Shown here in pieces: positions 1-5,561 of a stretch of DNA of 5,561 nt. The stretch spans positions 7,847 through 13,407 of the forward strand of contig NVWJ01000021.1 of NCBI GenBank assembly GCA_002746235.1, written 5' to 3'. The stretch's first letter is position 1. Every line of letters begins with the position of its first letter. Origin of the DNA: Planctomycetota bacterium. GTDB taxonomy: Bacteria > Planctomycetota > UBA1135. Below the pieces are notes generated by a model. The model saw only the letters and a program-made list of their open reading frames with translations. It did no database searches and was not told the DNA's origin. The translations under genes and the position numbers were made by a program.

Positions 1-1191
1 TTTGATGCGATCGTAATCCGGCAAAGTTTTACCAGTCTCATCGAATAATCCATCGGCGGCAAGGAGCAAAGGAGTCCAGTTGGAGCTAGGATTCACGTTG
101 GCACCGGCAAAGACTAGAGTTTTACAGACCTCCAGGTTGGAGTTGAATTCTACCGCGGAAAGAAAGGGAGTCATGCGGTCTGCGCCTGTGGCTTCCAGTT
201 TGGCACCCGCATTTAATAACACGTGGATTACTTTTGGGTTTGGGTTACTTTGAGCGGCAAAACACAATGCGGTTGTGCCACTGAAAACCCTTGCATGCAC
301 ATCAGCTCCAGAATCGAGCAACAATTGGTGAACTTCCGGGTTGGGGTTGGAATAAGCAGCAAGCGCAAGAGCCGTCCAACTTCCTTCCTCGGTCACAGCA
401 TGCACATTGGCCCCAGCCTCAAGTAAATGTTGGATAAATGCGGGCTCCTTGCGGCTTTTTGCCGCCCACAGCAGCGGAGTGTAGCCAGCAGAATCGCGAG
501 CTTCCAAATCCGGACCTGCTTGTAACAGGGGAATAAGAACATCTCCGTTCGGGTTCCATTGGACGGCGGATTCAAGGATAGAGTCTCCATGAATGTTGAC
601 GCTATCAATCATGGCACCTTCCTTAATCAGGTAGGCCAAAATCGCGGGTTCTGGATTACTTGCAGCAGCAAGGTGCAAGGCGGTCCACGCATTAACGTCC
701 TTAGCTTCTAGGTCTGCGCCAGCCTCAAGCAATGCGGATAGCACTTCAGGGTTGGAGTTGCTTGATGCAGCAAACATCAGCGGGGTTCCTTTGGTGTCGG
801 ATGGCGCACGCAAGCTGGCTCCAGCAGCGAGCAGGTCACTCACGAACGCCGGGTTGGTATTTCCTATCGCTGCATAGTGAAGGCTAGTCCAATTTTCCTG
901 GTCGACCGCATGCACCTCGGCACCCGCGAGAATCAACGCCGCAAAGATATCTGGATTCTTACCCCAAGAAGCTGCGGCCATCATCGGGGTCATGCCACGC
1001 GCATTTCTTGCGTGAATGTTTGCACCGTGGTTGAGTAAAATCTTTGCTGCTGCAGGATTAGGGTTCGCTACAGCGAAAAAGAGTGGAGTCGATAAACGAG
1101 TGCTTTTCGCTTCGATGTCCATGCCTTGCGCAATAAGCCAGGAAACGACTTCTGGATTGGGGTTGTATTGTGCAGCAACAGCTAAGGCTTC
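1..1191 (-). repeat. Tandem ankyrin repeats, period mostly 102 bp (34 residues)
   Basis: Twelve units can be aligned on their TPL/TAL-like positions, starting at residues 57, 91, 124, 158, 192, 226, 260, 294, 329, 363, 397 and 429 of the encoded protein. The steps between them are 34, 33, 34, 34, 34, 34, 34, 35, 34, 34 and 32 residues. The canonical ankyrin unit is 33 residues. The extra residue lies in the loop between the two helices, where several units carry NPNP or a variant (residues 66-71, 99-104, 338-343, 372-377) instead of the usual G-H/N loop. Units 6, 7 and 8 are the most diverged there. DNA identity between units is only moderate, so this is an old, diversified array rather than a recent expansion. 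The last unit is cut by the window edge. Confidence 0.9.
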
Positions 1192-1359
1192 CATCCCGAT
1201 ATCGTTTCTCGATTCGAGGGTAATCCCCGGCGCAAAGTTTTCCACGGCAGTTTGCACTTGCTCCAAACTGCCAGATTTATAGGTCTCCCATTCTTGCCCA
1301 AAAGCCGGCGTGCGGCCAATCCAAGTTAGAAGGAAAAGGATTCCGATTTTGATGTTCAT
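1..1359 (-). CDS. Secreted ankyrin-repeat protein, 3' end beyond the window
   Basis: Reading the minus strand from ATG at 1359 gives 453 uninterrupted codons to the window edge, so the C-terminus and stop are missing. Residues 1-21 look like a signal peptide: Lys4, a hydrophobic core IGILFLLTW, and a likely signal peptidase I site after Ala19-Phe20-Gly21. Residues about 34-53 form a short linker, and from residue 57 onward the protein is ankyrin repeats, with TPL/TAL helix starts, LLxAGAx turns and hairpins such as ADLEAKD. Ankyrin domains bind protein partners and have no catalytic role of their own, so the partner is unknown; export puts it in the periplasm or outside the cell. The start overlaps the stop of the upstream metallopeptidase gene as ATGA, implying translational coupling. 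An AAGG (1372-1375) lies 12 bases upstream, rather far for a ribosome site, which also fits coupling. The fold is near certain and the biological role is inference. Confidence 0.93.
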   Translation of the reverse strand, partial: MNIKIGILFLLTWIGRTPAFGQEWETYKSGSLEQVQTAVENFAPGITLESRNDIGMEALAVAAQYNPNPEVVSWLIAQGMDIEAKSTRLSTPLFFAVANPNPAAAKILLNHGANIHARNARGMTPMMAAASWGKNPDIFAALILAGAEVHAVDQENWTSLHYAAIGNTNPAFVSDLLAAGASLRAPSDTKGTPLMFAASSNSNPEVLSALLEAGADLEAKDVNAWTALHLAAASNPEPAILAYLIKEGAMIDSVNIHGDSILESAVQWNPNGDVLIPLLQAGPDLEARDSAGYTPLLWAAKSRKEPAFIQHLLEAGANVHAVTEEGSWTALALAAYSNPNPEVHQLLLDSGADVHARVFSGTTALCFAAQSNPNPKVIHVLLNAGAKLEATGADRMTPFLSAVEFNSNLEVCKTLVFAGANVNPSSNWTPLLLAADGLFDETGKTLPDYDRIK

Positions 1360-2762
1360 GTTCCGACTAAACCTTGCAGCCATTTTTGAAATTCAATGTC
1401 GAGTATTTCCAAGTCATCGCCAAATTTCCGATGAAACAGCTCCATCGCAGGTGCTTGATTCGATGCCCAAGTATTGCCTACTTCTGCACCCAGAGCACCG
1501 CCATGACATTGGGATTCCCACTCCAAAAACTTTTGGCGTATCTTTTTGTCGGCATCCAAGCGCATGAAACGCATAAATGCCCAAGACTGCACATAAAAGC
1601 GCAGCGCTTTATCGCGATCCTCTGCAAATAGGCTTAAGGCATCGGCGGAGAACAGGGCGTCGAGCGTGAAACGGTCTGTTGGGTTACGCAAGGATGCAAT
1701 GCGATGTTCTGCCATCAGTCCACAGGTGGTGAGCGTGGTGCCATCCCATTGCATAGTGCCCTGGCCGGCGAAGTATTCAGCAAATCCCTCGGCGTACCAG
1801 CTTGGCATCACCGAGCGCGAAACACTCATGGTGTAAAGGTGGGTGAGTTCATGCAGGGTTATGGCATAAAGCGCATCGATATCGAGCCCTTCCATGCAAA
1901 CGACTGCGGTGAATCCATTTCTTTGCGCGAATCCGGTGACGGCCTTCAACTCCGGTTTTCCAATCGTGTCGATGTAGGCTTCGTAGGAAATGCGGTCTGG
2001 GAATAGGAACAGGTTGAGTCGCACACCTGGGCGTGCGTGCAATGCTTGTTCAAGCTGCGGCATTAATGCCTCCGCCAACTGGAATAGCTTCTGCGTTTCT
2101 TCAAGAGTGAGAGTGGAGCGTACCCGCAGAGCCTCCGACTCCACTTGTTGAATAGCATCGATGTCAGGAATGAGGCTGAGGAACTCATCGCGCAAATAGA
2201 GGACATCGTTAATGGCCACGGCCCGGTCATGGAAATTCTGCGAGATCTCATCTGGGATCGACTCACCAGCGATTTTTAATTTGCCATTCTTGTCGAAATC
2301 TAAAGGCTCTGCACGTTTACGTAAGATGGATTCATATTCCATCTCCGCTTGCTCGGGCATCTTTTTCTTCCAGGCATACTTGGCAAGATCGAGCCGCCCT
2401 TCTTCATCTTTGGCGTGCATCTTTTTCGCTTTCTTGGCATACGCTGAAAAAGAAGCGCGCTTCGGAGTCGGCCGGTCCTTCCAAAAAGCATCTCCGTAAC
2501 CCTTCATTAAACTCAGGACGCGATTCGCCGGAATGTATTTGCTCTCGGAAGCTTCCACTGCCGCATAGAATTGAGCCGAAGCTTGCGCATCGAGGCCACG
2601 CTTCCGGCACCACATGCCTAATTCCAGATGGCGCTTGCCAGCATCTGCAAAGGCTTCCATTCGCTTCTCTTCAAAATCGTTTTGCGCGTGGACTTCGGAG
2701 GATGCGAAAAAACACGTGCAAGCCAGAAGCAGCGATAAAGGAAGTCGGTAGGGGCAATCCAT
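1356..2762 (-). CDS. Exported gluzincin-like (HExxH) metallopeptidase, DUF1570/peptidase MA-like
   Basis: This 468-residue protein is predicted to be a zinc-dependent peptidase acting outside the cytoplasm. HELTH at residues 304-308 supplies the zinc-binding histidines and the catalytic Glu305. The following SWYAEGFAEYF (321-331) supplies the third ligand, most likely Glu325, the EG-x-AE pattern typical of peptidase MA/DUF1570 gluzincins. Residues about 30-240 are mostly charged helices that may be TPR-like, but no clean 34-residue repeat is visible. The start at 2762 is chosen because it yields a signal sequence: a hydrophobic stretch L7-A20 and a VHA|Q site after residue 26. A competing LLAC lipobox ends at Cys15, so it could instead be a lipoprotein. 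The frame stays open upstream to 3581, but that part is antisense to two well-supported genes. Its stop overlaps the ankyrin gene start. No strong ribosome site is seen. The substrate is unknown, and activity is inferred from the motif alone. Confidence 0.87.
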   Translation of the reverse strand: MDCPYRLPLSLLLACTCFFASSEVHAQNDFEEKRMEAFADAGKRHLELGMWCRKRGLDAQASAQFYAAVEASESKYIPANRVLSLMKGYGDAFWKDRPTPKRASFSAYAKKAKKMHAKDEEGRLDLAKYAWKKKMPEQAEMEYESILRKRAEPLDFDKNGKLKIAGESIPDEISQNFHDRAVAINDVLYLRDEFLSLIPDIDAIQQVESEALRVRSTLTLEETQKLFQLAEALMPQLEQALHARPGVRLNLFLFPDRISYEAYIDTIGKPELKAVTGFAQRNGFTAVVCMEGLDIDALYAITLHELTHLYTMSVSRSVMPSWYAEGFAEYFAGQGTMQWDGTTLTTCGLMAEHRIASLRNPTDRFTLDALFSADALSLFAEDRDKALRFYVQSWAFMRFMRLDADKKIRQKFLEWESQCHGGALGAEVGNTWASNQAPAMELFHRKFGDDLEILDIEFQKWLQGLVGT

Positions 2763-2792
2763 AATCTTAGATAGCCTAGCACGTTCAAATGC

Positions 2793-2821
2793 TCGACTCC
2801 CCGTCGCAATCCGCGTATCAT
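2793..2821 (+). promoter_or_regulatory. Candidate sigma70-type promoter of the phnA-HEAT-VOC operon
   Basis: TCGACT (2793-2798, four of six against TTGACA) and TATCAT (2816-2821, five of six against TATAAT) are separated by exactly 17 bases. A start of transcription near 2828 would leave a leader of about 16 bases that still contains the GGAG at 2829-2832. The site lies in the only sizeable gap of the window, between divergent genes. I see no equally good pair for the minus-strand metallopeptidase gene. The evidence is consensus matching by eye only. Confidence 0.35.
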
Positions 2822-2828
2822 TCGCAGC

Positions 2829-2832
2829 GGAG
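2829..2832 (+). promoter_or_regulatory. Ribosome binding site (GGAG) of the PhnA-like gene
   Basis: GGAG ends 11 bases before the ATG at 2844. This is a slightly long but workable spacing, and it supports that start. No other ATG lies between this site and the conserved zinc-ribbon cysteines. Confidence 0.45.
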
Positions 2833-2843
2833 TCAACCCCCTC

Positions 2844-3419
2844 ATGGAACAAATCTTGCTGGAGCGATGTGGTGCAAAGTGCGAACTGTGCGCTGGTACC
2901 GAAAACCTCAACGCACTCCCCGTGCCGCCGGACGCCGATGGTGCTTCCGATCGCCATGTCATGTTGTGTTTCATTTGTACGGCCCAGGTCAATCAAGAAT
3001 CCACCATGGATCCGAATCATTGGCGCTGCCTGAATGATTCCATGTGGAGTGAAGTGCCAGTGGTGCAAGTTCTGGCTTGGCGTTTGTTGCGGCGCCTGAA
3101 TCAAGAAAGCTGGGCCCGCGATTTGACCGACATGCTTTACCTCGATGAAGCCACCCTTGCATGGGCAGAAGCGATCTCCGAAGAAATGGAGGAAACTGTT
3201 GCCGTTTATCATGTCGACAGTAACGGCAGCGCTTTGCAAGCAGGGGATACGGTCACCTTGATCAAAGACCTCGTGGTGAAGGGGGGCGGATTTACTGCCA
3301 AGCGCGGCACCGCGGTTCGTGGAATCGCGTTGGTTGCTGACAACGCCGAGCACATTGAGGGACGAGTGAACGGCCAAAAGATTGTGATCTTGACCCAGTT
3401 CGTAAAGAAGTCTTCGTAA
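2844..3419 (+). CDS. yjdM: PhnA/YjdM-like zinc-ribbon protein, long form
   Basis: This is a 191-residue member of the PhnA (YjdM) family, long but misleadingly named after the phosphonate operon of Escherichia coli; its real function is not established. The N-terminus carries a zinc ribbon: Cys9, Cys13 and Cys16 (CGAKCELC) plus Cys42 and Cys45 (CFIC). A middle segment, residues 57-110, contains the highly conserved-looking NHWRCLNDSMWSEVPVVQV block and the LYLDEATLAWAEA helix. Residues 121-189 are the C-terminal PhnA domain, with DSNG, LQAGDTVTLIKDL, VKG, KRGTAVRGI and FVKK. The E. coli protein is about 110 residues; this longer architecture with an extra middle segment occurs in many other bacteria. 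No signal peptide is present, so it is probably cytoplasmic. It is the first gene of a probable three-gene operon, 9 bp upstream of the next. Family assignment is very sure; the symbol is carried over from the short form. Confidence 0.93.
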   Translation: MEQILLERCGAKCELCAGTENLNALPVPPDADGASDRHVMLCFICTAQVNQESTMDPNHWRCLNDSMWSEVPVVQVLAWRLLRRLNQESWARDLTDMLYLDEATLAWAEAISEEMEETVAVYHVDSNGSALQAGDTVTLIKDLVVKGGGFTAKRGTAVRGIALVADNAEHIEGRVNGQKIVILTQFVKKSS

Positions 3420-3428
3420 GCTAGAGCG

Positions 3429-4061
3429 ATGTCTGTTCTTGCTCATCTCGCTTCTGCACAAGGCCGGCGTGATGAAGTGCCGAATGTGCAACTCGCACAA
3501 CGCTTGGTTGCAAAGGCTGACACCAAGGGTATTAAGGAATTGGTTGGAGCTTTGCACCATGAGAAGAAAGCCATGCGTCACGATGCCCTGAAAGCCCTGT
3601 ATGAAGTGGCGGCATTAGAGCCTGTTTTGGTGGCTCCCTATGCGGAAGATTTACTCGGCCTTTTAGGCCATAAGGACTCCCGTATGGCTTGGGGAAGCAT
3701 GACTGCATTAGGCAAAATCGCACCCTTGCAAGCCAAGTTATTAAGCAAACACTTCCAAGTTATTTGCGAAGCCATGGAGCGCGGATCGGTGATTGCGTGT
3801 GATCACGGTGTGAAAGTCTTGGCCGCAATTGCTGCACGTTCTGGTGGTAGTGGGCATAAGATTTTTGACTATCTATTGGAGCATTTGCGTACTTGTCGTG
3901 CAAAGGAAGTGCCTCAACATGGCGAAAGTACTTTTGTTGCAGTGCGTGCAAAAAATGCCGCAGCCTTTAAAGCTGTATTGGTTGCACGTCAAAAAGAGTT
4001 CACCCCACCTCAAGCGCGCCGTATCAAAAAACTCCTACAGCAGACCGTGGAGCTCCTATGA
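3429..4061 (+). CDS. HEAT-repeat-like conserved hypothetical protein
   Basis: This 210-residue, mostly helical protein has no signal peptide and is probably cytoplasmic. Residues about 34-135 read as consecutive HEAT-like helix pairs: KGIKELVGALHHEKKAMRHD with its partner helix around 52-62, then YAEDLLGLLGHKDSRMAWGS and the helix at 91-98, then 106-136 with SVIACDHGVKVLAAIA. A tail at 143-208 includes TCRAKEVPQHGES and a basic helix QARRIKKLL. The N-terminal GRRDEVPN and the DHGVKVL and KEVPQH segments resemble, from memory, a family of uncharacterised bacterial proteins of the same length. HEAT repeats are scaffolds for protein or nucleic-acid contacts; no catalytic motif is visible and I assign no function. 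It sits 9 bp after the PhnA-like gene with only a weak purine stretch as ribosome site, and its stop overlaps the next start as ATGA, so it is expected to be co-transcribed and partly coupled. Confidence 0.85.
   Translation: MSVLAHLASAQGRRDEVPNVQLAQRLVAKADTKGIKELVGALHHEKKAMRHDALKALYEVAALEPVLVAPYAEDLLGLLGHKDSRMAWGSMTALGKIAPLQAKLLSKHFQVICEAMERGSVIACDHGVKVLAAIAARSGGSGHKIFDYLLEHLRTCRAKEVPQHGESTFVAVRAKNAAAFKAVLVARQKEFTPPQARRIKKLLQQTVELL
4049..4052 (+). promoter_or_regulatory. Ribosome binding site inside the HEAT gene end, for the VOC gene
   Basis: GGAG within the last codons of the HEAT-like gene ends 5 bases before the ATG at 4058. Together with the ATGA overlap this supports the VOC start at 4058 over the ATG three codons further on. 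Confidence 0.55.
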
Positions 4062-4441
4062 AAAGTATGCACTTTCGCGTAGCACGACCCACACAAGATT
4101 TAGAAGCGGTGATCCATTTCTATAAAGTGGGTTTAGATTTTGAAATCTTAGGTGGGTTCGAAGAGCACAGTGGCTTCAGCGGCATCATGCTCGGCCATGA
4201 AGATTCTGCATATCATTTAGAGTTCACCTTGAAGGCGGGAGAGGCCATGAGCCCTGCTCCGAGCAAAGAAAATTTATTAGTGTTCTACCTACTGGAGGAT
4301 TCCGCGTTTGAGCAAGCGCTGGCAAGGATGAAACAAGCCGGCTTCGAACCGGTCCAATCCTTCAACCCCTACTGGGATCTGAAGGTCCGCACTTTTGAAG
4401 ACCCCGATGGCTACCGAGTGGTTTCCCTAGTTGGCCAGTGA
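4058..4441 (+). CDS. VOC superfamily protein (glyoxalase/bleomycin-resistance fold), YycE-like
   Basis: This 127-residue, single-domain VOC protein is built of two beta-alpha-beta-beta-beta halves. The first runs from MHFRVARPT, with a helix at about 14-22 (DLEAVIHFY), to YHLEFT at 52-57. The second runs from NLLVFYL (72-78), with a helix at 82-95, to FEDPDGYRVV at 113-122. At the usual metal positions His5, Glu55 and Glu114 are present, while the position normally held by the second-half histidine falls in ENLLVFY and has no histidine. It may therefore bind metal with an altered set or act as a binding protein. The RVARPTxDLE opening, the APSKENLLVFY segment and the FNPYW stretch resemble YycE-type proteins of unknown substrate. 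Length is normal for the family. It is the last gene of the plus-strand operon, overlaps the HEAT-like gene by 4 bp, and runs 15 bp into the end of the convergent hydrolase gene. Confidence 0.9.
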   Translation: MKSMHFRVARPTQDLEAVIHFYKVGLDFEILGGFEEHSGFSGIMLGHEDSAYHLEFTLKAGEAMSPAPSKENLLVFYLLEDSAFEQALARMKQAGFEPVQSFNPYWDLKVRTFEDPDGYRVVSLVGQ

Positions 4442-5509
4442 ATCCTTAAGCCAGGACGTGCATTTGCGCGCTACTTTGATCGCAAGGTCGGTGGCATCGA
4501 CCGTATCGGAATTGGAGAGCACGATGACGGAGAAGTGATGATCTGGAAAGCGGATGATCTCCGAGTTGAAACCTGACCAGGAACCACCATGCCAAATCAT
4601 CGGTCCCAAATCGGTTTGCTCCTGAATGCTCAAGCCAAAGGCATAAGTATTCAGGGAAGGCTTCAGCATGAGTTCTAGCCAAGCCTGGTCGCCCACGGTG
4701 AGCGTGTAAAAGTTTTCATCCCAACGGGCCAAATCCAAAACGTTGGTGAACAGGCCGCCATCGCCGATGTGCGCCAATTCAGTATCCCAGTTCACCCAGC
4801 CGCGAAACAATTCTTTTCCATAACCATGCGCACCATGCTTTACCTGGTGTTGTGGATCAAAATGGAAGTGGCTGTTGTTCATCTGCAAAGGCTCAAAAAT
4901 CTCCTGCATGGCAAATTCGTGAAACGGAATCCCCGAAGCCCGAGTCATGATTTCCGCCAGGAGGAAATAATTGGAATTGGAATATTCATACTGCGTCCCC
5001 GGTTCGAACCGAAGTTTGCCTCGTTTGCGTAAGATCTCCATGGATTCCTGCGGAGTAAAGAAATCCTGGCGGTGCAGATCCAAGTAATCTGGAATCCCCG
5101 AAGTGTGGTAAATCAAATGCTGTAACTCCACTCCAGCGGCCCAGTCGGAAAACTCTGGGAACCAAGTTTCCAGCGGAGTCTCCATGCTCAGGTTCCCGCG
5201 TTCGATAAGCAGGGCGATACAAGCCGCGGTGAACTGTTTAGAAGTCGACGCAATGCGGAATACGGTTTGTGCTCGGTTCGGCCGGCCTTCCTCAAGGTCA
5301 GCACTGCCAAAGCCACGCAAATAAACGAACTGTCCATGGTGGAGAACTCCAACCGTCATGCCCGGGCTGGTGGCTCGATTCCAGGGTTCGAACAGGGCAT
5401 CGACCTGCTGAGTCAACTCTTCTGGCAAGCTTGAGCCAATTCCTGCCGGCTGAACCGTGCAGGAAAATGAAATCGAAAAAAGCAGGAGCGCGACAGCAAT
5501 TTTGATCAT
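4427..5509 (-). CDS. Serine beta-lactamase-like hydrolase (class C/PBP fold), probable lipoprotein
   Basis: This 360-residue protein belongs to the beta-lactamase-related serine hydrolase family, which includes class C beta-lactamases, D-alanyl-D-alanine carboxypeptidases and esterases. The three active-site elements are present: S88-T-S-K91 with nucleophile Ser88, Y176-S-N178, and H307-G-G309 in the place of KTG. Other family marks are HLIYHTSGIPDY (131-142), the GGLFTNVLDLARW turn (251-263) and WHGGSWSGFNS. The HxG form is common in the esterase/peptidase-like members and gives no reason to predict antibiotic resistance. The N-terminus (hydrophobic stretch at residues 5-13) ends in SFSC at 14-17, a loose lipobox that would make Cys17 the lipidated residue, so envelope anchoring is likely. 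Length is usual for the family. The start at 5509 gives the complete signal sequence; no clear ribosome site precedes it. It stands alone on its strand. The substrate cannot be told from the sequence. Confidence 0.93.
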   Translation of the reverse strand: MIKIAVALLLFSISFSCTVQPAGIGSSLPEELTQQVDALFEPWNRATSPGMTVGVLHHGQFVYLRGFGSADLEEGRPNRAQTVFRIASTSKQFTAACIALLIERGNLSMETPLETWFPEFSDWAAGVELQHLIYHTSGIPDYLDLHRQDFFTPQESMEILRKRGKLRFEPGTQYEYSNSNYFLLAEIMTRASGIPFHEFAMQEIFEPLQMNNSHFHFDPQHQVKHGAHGYGKELFRGWVNWDTELAHIGDGGLFTNVLDLARWDENFYTLTVGDQAWLELMLKPSLNTYAFGLSIQEQTDLGPMIWHGGSWSGFNSEIIRFPDHHFSVIVLSNSDTVDATDLAIKVARKCTSWLKDSLAN

Positions 5510-5536
5510 GGGTTTTCAGTATAGAATGCACTTCGC
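5510..5536. promoter_or_regulatory. Very short divergent intergenic gap with overlapping -10-like elements
   Basis: Only 27 bp separate the minus-strand hydrolase start (5509) from a probable plus-strand start (5537). On the minus strand TATACT (complement of 5518-5523) is five of six to TATAAT and would start transcription within a base or two of the hydrolase ATG. On the plus strand TAGAAT (5522-5527) is also five of six. The -35 regions are poor on both strands and would lie inside the opposite gene. No Shine-Dalgarno sequence is seen for the hydrolase. This is an eye-only prediction. Confidence 0.3.
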
Positions 5537-5561
5537 ATGAAGAAAGCATTCACCTACCTTC
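5537..5561 (+). CDS. Start of a divergent gene, cut by the right edge
   Basis: ATG at 5537 opens a frame reading MKKAFTYL before the window ends. Two lysines followed by hydrophobic residues are typical of the beginning of a signal peptide or membrane protein. With only eight codons no family can be named. The support is the N-terminal composition, the divergent layout and the lack of any other use for this end. There is no clear ribosome site in front of it. Confidence 0.35.

Noticed and set aside
1..1191. The 102-bp periodicity as a CRISPR array or non-coding tandem repeat
   Set aside because: The units are diverged at DNA level, have no spacers, and translate throughout as ankyrin repeats.
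223..1282. Short plus- and minus-strand open frames within the ankyrin region
   Set aside because: They are shadows of the continuous minus-strand ankyrin frame. Their translations show no family resemblance, and the ankyrin frame explains every base here.
2795..2834. Six-base inverted repeat GACTCC / GGAGTC in the divergent gap, as an operator or riboswitch stem
   Set aside because: The arms are only six bases with 28 bases between them and do not extend in either direction. The right arm is simply the ribosome binding site. This is expected by chance.
2618..2992. 124-codon minus-strand open frame across the divergent promoter region
   Set aside because: It overlaps the metallopeptidase signal-peptide region in another frame and the PhnA zinc ribbon on the opposite strand, and it has no recognisable domain.
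2844..3419. PhnA name taken as evidence for phosphonate metabolism
   Set aside because: The family name comes from operon location in E. coli. No phosphonate transporter or C-P lyase gene is present here, and the phosphonoacetate hydrolase called PhnA is an unrelated protein.
2763..3581. In-frame upstream extension of the metallopeptidase gene (273 extra codons)
   Set aside because: It lies antisense to the PhnA-like gene and the start of the HEAT-like gene, both well supported, and the signal sequence at 2762 marks the true N-terminus. The open frame there is a side effect of codon use on the other strand.
4427..5509. The beta-lactamase-like protein as an antibiotic-resistance gene
   Set aside because: It has HxG instead of KTG and a lipoprotein-like start, which fits the broad esterase/peptidase branch. 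Nothing suggests mobility or a true AmpC enzyme.

Overview
The window comes from a bacterial chromosome and is almost entirely coding. It holds five complete genes, one long gene cut by the left edge, and the first codons of another at the right edge. N-terminal export signals on three proteins, including a likely lipoprotein, suggest a Gram-negative-type (diderm) host. Base composition is roughly balanced. An exported gluzincin-like protease next to a secreted ankyrin protein recalls Planctomycetota/Verrucomicrobiota or related groups, but this placement is a low-confidence inference. No rRNA, tRNA, transposase, CRISPR array or phage gene is seen.

Left block (1-2762, minus strand): an exported HExxH metallopeptidase-like protein (468 aa) is followed by a secreted ankyrin-repeat protein that runs off the window. 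The two genes overlap by the four bases ATGA, so they are very probably one translationally coupled operon acting outside the cytoplasm. The ankyrin frame is open from position 1359 to position 1 without interruption (453 codons). It carries at least twelve repeats with a period of mostly 34 residues, one more than the usual 33.

Middle block (2844-4441, plus strand): this block is divergent from the left one across an 81-bp gap. It holds a long-form PhnA/YjdM zinc-ribbon protein, a HEAT-repeat-like protein and a small VOC (glyoxalase/bleomycin-resistance fold) protein. The first two are 9 bp apart and the last two overlap by ATGA, so this is a compact three-gene operon. All three look cytoplasmic and none has a firmly known function in this arrangement.

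Right block (4427-5509, minus strand): a serine beta-lactamase-like (class C/penicillin-binding fold) hydrolase, probably a lipoprotein, converges on the VOC gene with a 15-bp tail-to-tail overlap. A further plus-strand gene starts at 5537, only 27 bp from the hydrolase start, so two promoters must be packed into or around that gap.

No obvious defence or mobile system is visible. The items most worth a second look are the coupled protease/ankyrin exported pair and the PhnA-HEAT-VOC operon.
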